Part shown: positions 34,686 through 43,942 of the stretch, in pieces
Numbering within the stretch: the stretch's first letter is position 1
Layout of the letters: each line of letters starts with the position of its first letter
NCBI RefSeq assembly: GCF_024508315.1
Contig: NZ_CP101987.1
Coordinates: 930,001-994,000 of the forward strand
Direction: 5' to 3'
Source: Cellulomonas xiejunii
Lineage (GTDB): Bacteria; Actinomycetota; Actinomycetes; Actinomycetales; Cellulomonadaceae
Length of the DNA: 64,000 bases
Program-made: the position numbers and the translations under genes
The notes under the pieces: model-generated
Databases searched by the model: none
The model's input: only the letters and a program-made list of their open reading frames with translations
Told to the model about the DNA's origin: nothing

Positions 34686-35390
34686 ATGAGCGAGCCAGTG
34701 GCACCCGAGGGCCGCGGCCGGGTGCGGGCCGGATGGTGGGTCGCGGTGGGATCCCTCGTGGCCGTCCTCGTGGCCGTCGCCGTGGTCCTCCTCGGTCGTG
34801 GTGACGGCGCACCCGCAGGCTCGTCACCGACGGAGCCCGGGGCCGGTGCGACGCCCACCGTCGCCGGGGCACAGGCGGCGGAGCCTCCCGAGGGCGAGGA
34901 GGCTGCGGGCAGCGACGACGACGATGCGGCCGACGATGCGGCCGACGATGCGGCGGCCGGCTCGGCGGGCTCGGCGGGCGTCGACGCGGCGCCGACGACG
35001 ACGGTCGGGATCGACGCGGTCGCGCAGCTCGCCGACGCCGTCACCGCGCGTGTCAGCTCGTGGGAGGCGGTCGACGGCGAGGCGGTGCAGCCGGGGGAGA
35101 AGGCCGGCCCGGCGCTGCGGGTGACCCTCGAGGTCGCCAACGGCACCGCGGCGCCCCTCGACCTGCGCGGAGCGGTCGTCAACCTGTCGTACGGGCCCGA
35201 GCGGACCCCGGCGACCGCGCTGAGCCAGCCCGGAGGGTCGCCGCTGCCGCACGCCGTCGAGCCAGGGACGACGGCCGACGGCGCGTTCGTGTTCGCGGTC
35301 CCCGCGGACGCCCGCGGCGACGTGCACCTCGAGCTGGACGTGCGCGCGGTGGGGCCCGTGGTCGTCTTCGCAGGGTCTGCGCAGCGCTGA
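34686..35390 (+). CDS. Membrane-anchored protein with extracytoplasmic DUF4352-like domain
   Basis: 234-residue protein. One N-terminal membrane anchor (WWVAVGSLVAVLVAVAVVLL) precedes an acidic Ala/Asp linker whose DNA repeats GCGGCCGACGAT. The C-terminal ~125 residues form an immunoglobulin-like beta domain (VRVTLEVANGTAAPLDLRGA, VNLSYGP, TADGAFVFAVP) like the substrate-binding-type DUF4352 domains. ATG 34686 has GGAGGG 8 bp upstream. It lies between the flippase and the giant PKD protein, so it may be an accessory of polymer secretion; the function is unknown. Confidence 0.7.
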   Translation: MSEPVAPEGRGRVRAGWWVAVGSLVAVLVAVAVVLLGRGDGAPAGSSPTEPGAGATPTVAGAQAAEPPEGEEAAGSDDDDAADDAADDAAAGSAGSAGVDAAPTTTVGIDAVAQLADAVTARVSSWEAVDGEAVQPGEKAGPALRVTLEVANGTAAPLDLRGAVVNLSYGPERTPATALSQPGGSPLPHAVEPGTTADGAFVFAVPADARGDVHLELDVRAVGPVVVFAGSAQR

Positions 35391-35408
35391 GGCGGACGCT
35401 TGACCAGT

Positions 35409-35474
35409 TTCACCCGGATCAGATGAAGATTCACCCTCGCGCCTCTGCCGGAGGAGCGGTTCACCCCGTAATGT
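35409..35474 (+). promoter_or_regulatory. Phased TTCACCC triplet and -10 upstream of the giant PKD gene
   Basis: TTCACCC occurs at 35409, 35430 and 35460 in the same orientation, 21 and 30 bp apart. TAATGT at 35469-35474 fits TAnnnT and would place a start near 35481, about 60 nt before the ATG. The motif matches the cluster upstream of the first polysaccharide gene. Confidence 0.55.
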
Positions 35475-35542
35475 CCGAAACGTCCGTCGCCCCGTAGCGC
35501 CCCCGCTGCGTGGTTGCCCGTTCCGTACGATCGAGGCCTGCC

Positions 35543-38500
35543 ATGCGCATCTTCACGAGCGTCCTCAACCGGCGTGTCGCCACCGCCGTGAGCGCGACAC
35601 TCCTCGCCGCAGGGATCGCGACAGCAGGGGCCCCGCCGGCCCTCGCCGACGAGCCCGCGCCGCTGCCCCAGACGGTGAGCGCCGACGCCCTGCCCACCGC
35701 GCAGATCGACGGCGTCGTCTGGAAGCAGGCCGCGGTCGGCGGGACCGTCTACGTGGGTGGCGAGTTCACGAGCGCCCGGCCTCCCGGCGTCGCCCTCGGC
35801 GGTGCCGGCTCGGTTGCGCGGGCGAACATGATGGCGTACGACCTAGCGACCGGCGCCCTCAACACGTCGTTCGCGCCGACGTTCAACGGTCAGGTGAACG
35901 ACCTCGTCGCCTCGGCGGACGGCCGCACGCTCTACGTCGTCGGGTCGTTCACGAGCGTCAACGGTCAGACCCGCAACCGGGCAGCCGCCTTCGACCTTCC
36001 CAGCGGCACTCTCAAGTCCTGGGCGCCGAGCCTCAACGGGTACGCGAAAGCCGTGACGGTCGCGCCGAACGGCATGGTCTACATCGCCGGGAACTTCACC
36101 GCGGTCGGCAGCGCGGCTCGCCAGAAGCTCGCTGCGGTCAACCCGACGTCGGGCGCGTTGCAGCCCTTCTCGGCCGCCGTGGACGACAACCAGGTGAACG
36201 CGGTCCAGGTCGCGCCGGACGGGCAGTCGCTCGTCATCGGCGGCAGCTTCACCGGCGTCGGCGGCGTCAGCACGACGAGCTACGGCCTCGCGCGCCTGGA
36301 CATCGCGACGGGTGCCCTCCTCCCGCTGCCCGTCGCCGCGCGGATCCGCAACGCGGGCGCCAAGTCGGCGATCTCGTCTCTCAGCAGCGACGCGACGGGG
36401 TTCTACGGCACCGGCTGGCACATCTCCTCGTCCGGAACGCTGGAAGGAGTCTTCAAGGCGTCGTGGGACACCGGTGAGCTGGTCTGGATCGAGGACTGCC
36501 ACGGCGACTCCTACGGTGCGGCCCCCGCCGGCGACGTGGTCTACATCGCGAGCCACCACCACTACTGCGGCAACAGCGGCGGCTTCCCGCAGACGCAGCC
36601 GTGGACCATCTACCACGGCACGGCCGTGACGAACGACGTCCGGGGCGTCAACACGGCGGACATCTACAACTACCCCGACCACCCGGGCACCCCGCGCCCG
36701 GAGTTCCTCGAGTGGTACCCGAGCTTCACGCCCGGCACCTACACGGGCGCCGAGCAGGGCCCGTGGACCGTGACGAGGGCCGGCGGCTACGTCCTCTTCG
36801 GTGGAGAGTTCCCCCGGGTCAACGGCGCGGGTCAGCAGGGCCTCGTGCGGTTCGCCGACCGTTCGGCTGCGCCGAACAAGATCGGTCCGACCGCGAAGGG
36901 CAGCGCCTTCGTGCTCGGCGGCCTGTCCTACGCCAGCGGCGAGGTGCGCCTCACGTGGCCCGGGAACCCCGACAAGGACGACGCCACGGTGCGTTACGAC
37001 CTCTACCGGCAGTCGACCTCGACGCCGCCGATCCACACGCAGACCGTTACGGCACCCTTCTGGTCCCAGCCCTCCATGTCCTTCGTCGACAAGGGGGTGA
37101 CTCCGGGCTCGTCGCAGCGCTACCGCGTCATCGCGACGGACCCGTGGGGCAACGCGTCGATGTCGGACTGGTTCACCGTGACCGTGAGCGACGCACCCGT
37201 GAGCGACTACGCCCGTCAGGTGCTCGCCGACGAGCCCAGCTCCTACTGGCGGTTCGGTGAGCCCAGCGGCACGGCCGTCTACGACTGGACGGGGACGAAC
37301 GACCTCACGACGACGGCGGGCGTCTCCCGCGGCGCCGCAGGTGCCCCGGTCGGCGACCCGGACACCGCGGCGACGTTCCCCGGGACGACGGCGGGAACTG
37401 CTGCCACGCGCACGGCGGCGCAGGCGCCGAACGTCTTCTCGGTCGAGGCATGGTTCCGCACCACGTCCACGACCGGCGGCAAGATCATCGGCTACGGCAA
37501 CCGGGCGACCGGGGCGTCCGGCTCGTACGACCGGCACGTCTACATGGCCAGCAACGGTCGTCTGACCTTCGGCGTCTACCCGGGCGCCGCCCGCACGATC
37601 ACGTCCGCCGGCTCGTACAACGACGGAGCGTGGCACCACGTCGTCGCGACGCTCGGATCCGGCGGCATGCAGCTGTACGTCGACGGCAGGCGCGTCGCCC
37701 AGCGCACGGACACGACGCTCGGGCAGGCGTACAGCGGCCACTGGCGGATCGGCGGTGACGTCACCACCAGCTGGCCCAACCGCGGGTCGAGCGACTACTT
37801 CGCCGGCAGCGTCGATGAGGTCGCGGTCTACCCGCGGGTCCTCACCCCGCAGGAGATCCGCTCCCACGTGACCGCGGCCGGGTACGCGCCGGCGGTGCCG
37901 GCCGCTCCCGCAGACCCCTACGGCGCCGCCGTCTACGCCGCCGACCCCGAGCTCTTCTGGCGGTTCGACGAGGCGACGGGCACGTCGCTCACCGACTCCG
38001 GCCCGTACGGCAACGCAGGCACGCTCACCGGGACGGGATGGACCCGCCAGGACGGCGGTGCTCTCGCCGCCCATGACGCGAACAGGTCTGCGCAGTTCGT
38101 CGAGGGAACGGGGGGTGCCGCCACCACGGCCACCTTCGAGAACCCGCGCGCCTACTCGCTGGAGGCGTGGTTCTCCACCACGAGCACTCGCGGTGGGAAG
38201 CTCGTCGGCTTCGGCAGCCGGCAGACCGGCACGGCCGGTGACAACGACCGGCACGTCTACCTGCAGGACGACGGCAGGCTCGTGTTCGGTGCGTGGACCG
38301 GGACGGCGAACACCGTCACGTCACCGCAGCCGTACAACGACGGGCAGTGGCACCACGTCCTCGCGACGCAGGGCCCGGACGGCATGGTGCTGTACGTCGA
38401 CGGTGAGCCCGTCGGCACGAACCCGCAGGTCGGCGCCCAGACGTACACGGGGTACTGGCGGGTCGCGAACGGAGCCACGTGGGGATCGACGTCCGCCTCG

Positions 38501-41452
38501 CTGGCGGGTGGCGTCGACGAGGTCGCCGTGTACTCGCGGCCCCTCACCGCGAGCGACGCGGTCCTGCACGCCGGGCTCGGACGTACCGGCACCACGCCGA
38601 ACCTGCCGCCGCAGGCGGCCTTCGACGCGACCCTCACGGGTCGGACGCTCACGCTGGACGGGTCCGCCTCCGCGGACACGGACGGTTCCGTCGCGTCGTG
38701 GGCCTGGGACCTCGGTGACGGCACGACGGCCGTGGGGGTGGCGCCGCCGGCGCACACGTACGACCTCGCCGGCACGTACACCGTGACGCTCACGGTGACG
38801 GACGACAAGGGCGCCACGAGCGCGCGGCAGCAGTCCGTGACCGTGGCCAACGCAGCTCCGGTCGCGGCGTTCACCGCGACCGCGAGCTACCTCGACGTCG
38901 CGGTCGACGCCTCGGCCTCGACGGACCCCGACGGCGCGCTCGTCGGGTACTCCTGGAGCTTCGGTGACGGTGCCACGGGCACCGGTGCGACGGCCACGCA
39001 CTCCTACGCGACGGGCGGTACGTACGCCGTCACGCTCACGGTCACCGACCGGGACGGTGCGGCGACCACCATGACGCAGGACGTCACCGTCGCGCCCAAC
39101 CAGGCTCCCGTGGCGGGCTTCGTCGCCCAGCCGTCGGCGCTCGCCGTGGCGTTCGCGCCGGTCGGCACGTCGGATCCCGACGGTACAGTCGCGTCGTACG
39201 CGTGGGAGTTCGGGGACGGCGCGACGTCCACGCAGGAGGCGCCGACGCACACGTACGCCGGGCCGGGCACGTACACGGTCCGGTTGACCGTGACCGACGA
39301 CCGGGGCGCGACCGGCACGACCACCTCGAGCGTGGTCGTCACGGCCAACGCCGCACCCGTCGCCGCGTTCACCCCGACCATGTCGTTCCTGCGACTCGCC
39401 GTGGACGGGTCCGCGTCGACGGACCCCGACGGATCGGTCGTCGCCTACGCGTGGGACTTCGGGGACGGCGCGCACGGCACCGGCGTCACGGCCGAGCACG
39501 CGTACGCCGCTGCCGGCACGTACACCGTCAGCCTCACCGTGCGGGACAACCACGGCGCGGAGACGACCGTGAGCCACGACGTCGAGGCTGCCGCCCCGAC
39601 CGTGTGGGCCCACGACAGCTTCACACGGTCGGTCACGACGGGGTGGGGCACGGCGGACACGGGTGGCGCGTGGACGCACTTCGGCAGCGCCAGCCAGTAC
39701 GCGGTCGCCGACGGCACCGGCAGGATCACCATCGGGAGCACCGCGTCCACCCCGCGCACGCAGCTGCGCTCGGTCTCCGCGACGGACTCGGACCAGACGG
39801 TCCAGTTCTCCCTCGACAGGATCGCCGACGGGGGCGGGACCTCGGTCGCGCTCACCAGCCGTGGCGGCGCCTGGGCGAGCCTGTACCGCGGACGCGTCTG
39901 GGTGCGTGCCGACGGCACGGTCACGCTCCTGCTCACCCGGATCACGGGCTCGGAGTCGACCCTCGCCGCGGTCAACGTGCCGGGTCTCACGCTCACCCCC
40001 GGGGCGCCGCTGAACGTGCGGTTCCGCACCGAGGGGGCGAACCCGACGGCGTTGCGCCTCAAGGCGTGGACGGGGCCCACCGAGCCCGCCGCCTGGCAGC
40101 TGCAGACGACGGACGCGACCGCGGAGCTGCAGGACGCGGGGGCGGTCGGCATTGACACCAGCCTGGCCAGCGGGGTGACGAACGCGCCCGTGCGGGTGAC
40201 GATCGACGAGCTGTTCGCGGGTCAGCCGGGCTCGGCGGTGCCGAACCAGGCGCCGGTGGCGTCGTTCACCTCGACGACGACGGACCTGTCCGTCGGGGTC
40301 GACGGAGCAGCGTCTGCCGACCCGGACGGGACCGTGATCGCCTGGTCGTGGGACTTCGGCGACGGCTCGCCTGCCGTGGCGGGCCCGCAGGCCTCGCGCG
40401 CGTACGCCGCCGACGGCACCTACCCGGTGACCCTCACGGTGACCGACAACAGGGGCGCGACCGCCTCGGTGACCCACGACGTGACGGTCACGTCGCCGGT
40501 GGACGACCCGCTGGCCGCCCCGGTCGCGGCCTTCGAGGCTGCGGCGCTCGGCCTGACGGTGAGCGTCGACGGGTCCGCGTCGACGGCAGGTGACGAGCCT
40601 GTCACGGCATGGGCCTGGGACTTCGGGGACGGGAGCCAGGGCAGCGGCGCGCAGGCGGACCACACCTACGCCGCAGCCGGGACGTACGTCGTGTCGCTCA
40701 CGGTGACCGCTCCCGGCGGTGGGACGGACACGACCTCGAAGGAGGTGACGGTCACCGCGTCCTCGACGGAGGAACCCCCGGTCGAGGAGCCGCCCGTCGA
40801 GGAGCCTCCGGCGGGGCCGCTCGCGCAGGACGTCTTCGACCGCACGCTCGCCACCGGGTGGGGCGCGTCGGCTGCAGGTGGCGCGTGGTCGCACTTCGGG
40901 TCGGCGACGCAGTACGCCGTCAGCCCGGGCGTCGGGACGCTGCAGGCGCTCACGCCCGGCGCCACGCCGCGCGTCCGCTGGGCGGACCTGTCGGCGCGGG
41001 ACGTCGACGTCCTCGGGCAGGTGTCGCTCGACCGCCTCGGTGACGGGGGAGGCACGTTCGTCGCCCTCACCGCCCGGTCGGGCAGCTGGTCGAGCATGTA
41101 CCGGGGTCAGGTCTGGGTGAAGTCCACCGGGGCGCTCAACCTGGTCGTGACCCGCGTGGCCCCGCGCGAGACGATCCTCGCCCAGGTGAACGTCGAAGGT
41201 GCGACGTTGGCACCCGACGAGCGGCTGAACGTCCGCTTCCAGGCGGTCGGTGCGGAGCCGACGACGCTGCGGCTGCGGACGTGGAAGGAGGGCACGCCTG
41301 AGCCCACGACGTGGCAGGTGACGACGACGGACGCGACGCCCGAGCTCCAGGACGCCGGTGGGGTCGGTGTGGACGGGCTGCTCAGCGGCACGTCGACGAA
41401 CGCGCCCGTCGCAATCCGGGTGCATGGGCTCACGGTCACCCGGGCGACCTGA
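35543..41452 (+). CDS. Giant secreted PKD/LamG multidomain protein
   Basis: Secreted protein of 1969 residues. A Sec signal peptide ends in PALA-DEP near residue 36. Domains in order: beta-propeller-like repeats (about 45-450; VGGEFTSA, VVGSFTSVNGQ, IAGNFTAVGS), FN3-like (450-550), two LamG domains (553-786 and 791-1014; SVEAWFRTTS ... DGAWHHVVAT ... YVDG), four PKD domains (1020-1350; DGSVASWAWDLGDG type), an unnamed module (1352-1562), two more PKD domains (1566-1740), a Glu/Pro linker, and a second copy of the module (1762-1969). There is no LPXTG or membrane anchor. Probably a polymer-binding matrix protein; no catalytic residues are evident. ATG 35543 was chosen over GTG 35510 because it starts the signal peptide. 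Confidence 0.85.
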   Translation: MRIFTSVLNRRVATAVSATLLAAGIATAGAPPALADEPAPLPQTVSADALPTAQIDGVVWKQAAVGGTVYVGGEFTSARPPGVALGGAGSVARANMMAYDLATGALNTSFAPTFNGQVNDLVASADGRTLYVVGSFTSVNGQTRNRAAAFDLPSGTLKSWAPSLNGYAKAVTVAPNGMVYIAGNFTAVGSAARQKLAAVNPTSGALQPFSAAVDDNQVNAVQVAPDGQSLVIGGSFTGVGGVSTTSYGLARLDIATGALLPLPVAARIRNAGAKSAISSLSSDATGFYGTGWHISSSGTLEGVFKASWDTGELVWIEDCHGDSYGAAPAGDVVYIASHHHYCGNSGGFPQTQPWTIYHGTAVTNDVRGVNTADIYNYPDHPGTPRPEFLEWYPSFTPGTYTGAEQGPWTVTRAGGYVLFGGEFPRVNGAGQQGLVRFADRSAAPNKIGPTAKGSAFVLGGLSYASGEVRLTWPGNPDKDDATVRYDLYRQSTSTPPIHTQTVTAPFWSQPSMSFVDKGVTPGSSQRYRVIATDPWGNASMSDWFTVTVSDAPVSDYARQVLADEPSSYWRFGEPSGTAVYDWTGTNDLTTTAGVSRGAAGAPVGDPDTAATFPGTTAGTAATRTAAQAPNVFSVEAWFRTTSTTGGKIIGYGNRATGASGSYDRHVYMASNGRLTFGVYPGAARTITSAGSYNDGAWHHVVATLGSGGMQLYVDGRRVAQRTDTTLGQAYSGHWRIGGDVTTSWPNRGSSDYFAGSVDEVAVYPRVLTPQEIRSHVTAAGYAPAVPAAPADPYGAAVYAADPELFWRFDEATGTSLTDSGPYGNAGTLTGTGWTRQDGGALAAHDANRSAQFVEGTGGAATTATFENPRAYSLEAWFSTTSTRGGKLVGFGSRQTGTAGDNDRHVYLQDDGRLVFGAWTGTANTVTSPQPYNDGQWHHVLATQGPDGMVLYVDGEPVGTNPQVGAQTYTGYWRVANGATWGSTSASLAGGVDEVAVYSRPLTASDAVLHAGLGRTGTTPNLPPQAAFDATLTGRTLTLDGSASADTDGSVASWAWDLGDGTTAVGVAPPAHTYDLAGTYTVTLTVTDDKGATSARQQSVTVANAAPVAAFTATASYLDVAVDASASTDPDGALVGYSWSFGDGATGTGATATHSYATGGTYAVTLTVTDRDGAATTMTQDVTVAPNQAPVAGFVAQPSALAVAFAPVGTSDPDGTVASYAWEFGDGATSTQEAPTHTYAGPGTYTVRLTVTDDRGATGTTTSSVVVTANAAPVAAFTPTMSFLRLAVDGSASTDPDGSVVAYAWDFGDGAHGTGVTAEHAYAAAGTYTVSLTVRDNHGAETTVSHDVEAAAPTVWAHDSFTRSVTTGWGTADTGGAWTHFGSASQYAVADGTGRITIGSTASTPRTQLRSVSATDSDQTVQFSLDRIADGGGTSVALTSRGGAWASLYRGRVWVRADGTVTLLLTRITGSESTLAAVNVPGLTLTPGAPLNVRFRTEGANPTALRLKAWTGPTEPAAWQLQTTDATAELQDAGAVGIDTSLASGVTNAPVRVTIDELFAGQPGSAVPNQAPVASFTSTTTDLSVGVDGAASADPDGTVIAWSWDFGDGSPAVAGPQASRAYAADGTYPVTLTVTDNRGATASVTHDVTVTSPVDDPLAAPVAAFEAAALGLTVSVDGSASTAGDEPVTAWAWDFGDGSQGSGAQADHTYAAAGTYVVSLTVTAPGGGTDTTSKEVTVTASSTEEPPVEEPPVEEPPAGPLAQDVFDRTLATGWGASAAGGAWSHFGSATQYAVSPGVGTLQALTPGATPRVRWADLSARDVDVLGQVSLDRLGDGGGTFVALTARSGSWSSMYRGQVWVKSTGALNLVVTRVAPRETILAQVNVEGATLAPDERLNVRFQAVGAEPTTLRLRTWKEGTPEPTTWQVTTTDATPELQDAGGVGVDGLLSGTSTNAPVAIRVHGLTVTRAT

Positions 41453-41597
41453 GGCAGGCCCGAGGCGCCGGGTGCCACGGAGCGCCCGGCGCTGCGGGGT
41501 GCCCGGAGCGGGTCAGGAGGGGGCCACGTGCCCGGCGGACGATGGCAGAGTGGTGCGGCGCACCCGTCGGGACGGTGCGGAGAGAGCGGGAGAGCCG

Positions 41598-42863
41598 ATG
41601 GAACGCACCGCTGAGGACGCACCGCCTTGGCGGCTCCCGGCTCACCGCGGCCTCGCGGTCGTCGGCACCGTCCTCGTCGGCGCCCGCGTCGACCTCGCGC
41701 AGGGTGTGACGATCGGGCTGCTGCTGTGCCTCGCGCTCGCGCCGCTGTGGTGGCGCGCGGCCTGGTCCGTCATCGGCTACCGGTGGCTCGCCACGGCCTC
41801 GGTGCTCGCGGTCGTCACCGGGTTCTGGCTCACCGCGCACGCTGCGGCCGACCATCCGACGAACACGACGATCGCGGTCCGCAACAGCCTCCTCGTCGTC
41901 GGGCTGCCCGTGTTCGCCGGGTTCCTCGTGTGGGCGTGCCGTCAGGTGGCTCCGCCGTTGCTGACGGCGTGCTTCGGCCTCGCCATGCTGGCGACCGTGT
42001 CGGCCGGCGGGGCGTTCGCGGACAACCCCTGGAAGTTCGGCTTCGCGACGCCGGTGACGATCGTCGTCCTGGGGCTGGCGTGGTGGTCGGGGCGGCGGTG
42101 GGTGCAGGTGACCGCGGCGCTCGTCATCAGCGCCGTGCATGCCATCAACGACGCGAGATCGGCGTTCGCGATCTTGTTCATCGTCGCCGTGGTCATGCTG
42201 TGGGAGGGGCGGCCGTCGACCGGTTCACGGCGGGCGTCGGGTCTGCGTGCCGGGGCGCTCGTCCTCGGACTCGGCATGGGGGTGTACTGGCTCGTCCAGG
42301 CGCTCATCCTCGACGGTGCGTTCGGTGAGGCGACCCAGGTGCGCACCCAGGCGCAGATCGACCAGTCCGGCTCCGTCCTGCTCGGCGGCCGGCCGGAGAT
42401 CGGCGCGTTCCGGTACCTGCTCGCCGACCGACCGATCGGGTTCGGGAGCGGCACGCTCCTGACGAGCGAGGACATCCTCGTGGCGAAGGAGGGGATGGCC
42501 TCGGTCGGGTACGAGCCGAACAACGGGTACGTCGAGAACTACATGTTCGGCGGCCAGATCGAGCTGCACTCCGTCGTCGGCAACCTCTGGGCATGGTCAG
42601 GTGCGGCAGGCCTGCTCCTCGCCGTGGTGCTCGCGGTGCTCGTCGCGGTACACACCGCACGGGGGATCGGCGCGTCGACGAGTGTCGCCCTCGGCCTCGC
42701 CCTCGGCATCCGCTTCTTCTGGGACCTGCTCTTCAGCCCGTTCGCGTCGTCGGCGATGAACCTGGTCCTGCTCCTCGGGCTCGGGTTCGGGGCCTGGTGG
42801 GTGGGCGACGACGCCCGCCGGCGCGTTCAGTCACGCGGGGAGCCGGCGAACATCCACTCGTGA
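41598..42863 (+). CDS. Wzy/WaaL-like O-antigen polymerase or ligase family protein
   Basis: Polytopic membrane protein of 421 residues with about ten helices. The large extracytoplasmic loop between residues about 225 and 330 contains GGRPEIGAFRYLLADRPIGF and PNNGYVENYMFGGQIELHSV, the usual layout of Wzy_C proteins. It would polymerise flipped repeat units. GGGAGAG precedes ATG 41598. The last 37 bp overlap tail-to-tail with the minus-strand transferase. Confidence 0.8.
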   Translation: MERTAEDAPPWRLPAHRGLAVVGTVLVGARVDLAQGVTIGLLLCLALAPLWWRAAWSVIGYRWLATASVLAVVTGFWLTAHAAADHPTNTTIAVRNSLLVVGLPVFAGFLVWACRQVAPPLLTACFGLAMLATVSAGGAFADNPWKFGFATPVTIVVLGLAWWSGRRWVQVTAALVISAVHAINDARSAFAILFIVAVVMLWEGRPSTGSRRASGLRAGALVLGLGMGVYWLVQALILDGAFGEATQVRTQAQIDQSGSVLLGGRPEIGAFRYLLADRPIGFGSGTLLTSEDILVAKEGMASVGYEPNNGYVENYMFGGQIELHSVVGNLWAWSGAAGLLLAVVLAVLVAVHTARGIGASTSVALGLALGIRFFWDLLFSPFASSAMNLVLLLGLGFGAWWVGDDARRRVQSRGEPANIHS

Positions 42864-43942
42864 GCCGCCTCGCGGCCGTCCTGGGCGGGCAGGGACGCGA
42901 GCACGTCGGCGCGGGGCACGGGCTCGAGCAGCGCGTCGAGGAGAGCGGCACCGAGGTCGGCGGACGTCCCCCTCGCCGGGATGACCCGGTGGCCGTGCTC
43001 GGCCAGCCACGGTGCGAGTCCCGTCTGGTCCGTCGTCACGACCGTGCATCCGTGCTCGAGCGCCTCGACGATCGGGAGCCCGACCTGCTCGCGCCACGTC
43101 GGTGACTCCTGCGACGGCAGGACGAGGACGGCAGCGGCCTGGAGCTCGGCGTGGATCCGCGCCCGCGGCGGGTCGACGACGACGCGGATCCGGTCGTCCT
43201 TCTCGGCGAGCGCGCGGACCTGGTCCTCGAGCGCTCCCTTGCCGACGATGGTCAGCGTCGTCCCGGGATGCTGCGCGAGCGTGGGCCATGCGTCGAGCAG
43301 CACGGCGAGACCCTTGCGCTCGACGAAGGCGCCGAGGAAGACGATGCCGCTGGGGCGCGTGGCGGGCGGGCAGGAGCAGGCCGTCGGCAGGGCGGGGATG
43401 GTGCGCGTCGCCTGGCGGGGGCGCGGAGGACCGTAGAGCACGCGATACGTCTCCTCGGCCTGCGGCGTGCCGAAGACCAGGCGGTCCACCGAGCGCACGA
43501 CCACGGACGACAGCCGCCACTTGGCGCGGAACGTCATCCGCGCGCGGACCGACCGCGGCCGGTACTCGTTGCGCGGGTCATTGTTGGCGATGGCGTACGC
43601 GACGATCCGCGGGACAGGTCGACGTCGCACGACGCGGCGCAGCCGCAGCGCAGCCAGGCACGTCGCGGCACGCACCACGCCCGCGAGGAAGGCAGGCTCG
43701 GTGATCTCGAGGACGGCGACGTCCGACCGCCAGAGCAGGCGCGCGGCATCGAGGGTGCTCGTGCGCCGAGCGTCGAGCCGCTCGGCGAGCCGGTCGTCGA
43801 AGTCGTACCGCCGCGCTGCGTAGAGCAGGGTGAGCCGCGGGTCGGCGGCCTGCCGCTCGAGGTGGGCGGTCCGGGCCTGGTCGTAGAGCTGGACGTGGGG
43901 TCGCAGCGGAGCCCGGGCGCGCCCCGGCGCGTCGACCGTCAC
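42827..43942 (-). CDS. GT4-family glycosyltransferase
   Basis: 371-residue GT-B transferase. The C-terminal domain shows IVFLGAFVERKGLAVLLDAW and the donor site EQVGLPIVEALEHGCTVVTT. It starts at GTG 43942 inside the stop of the Wzz/kinase gene (GTGA on the minus strand), so the two form one minus-strand operon converging on the Wzy-like gene. Confidence 0.85.
   Translation of the reverse strand: MTVDAPGRARAPLRPHVQLYDQARTAHLERQAADPRLTLLYAARRYDFDDRLAERLDARRTSTLDAARLLWRSDVAVLEITEPAFLAGVVRAATCLAALRLRRVVRRRPVPRIVAYAIANNDPRNEYRPRSVRARMTFRAKWRLSSVVVRSVDRLVFGTPQAEETYRVLYGPPRPRQATRTIPALPTACSCPPATRPSGIVFLGAFVERKGLAVLLDAWPTLAQHPGTTLTIVGKGALEDQVRALAEKDDRIRVVVDPPRARIHAELQAAAVLVLPSQESPTWREQVGLPIVEALEHGCTVVTTDQTGLAPWLAEHGHRVIPARGTSADLGAALLDALLEPVPRADVLASLPAQDGREAAHEWMFAGSPRD

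Noticed and set aside
38321-41425. 1034-codon minus-strand frame inside the giant PKD gene
   Set aside because: Antisense shadow; Arg-rich sequence with no recognisable domains, while the plus strand gives a continuous multidomain protein.
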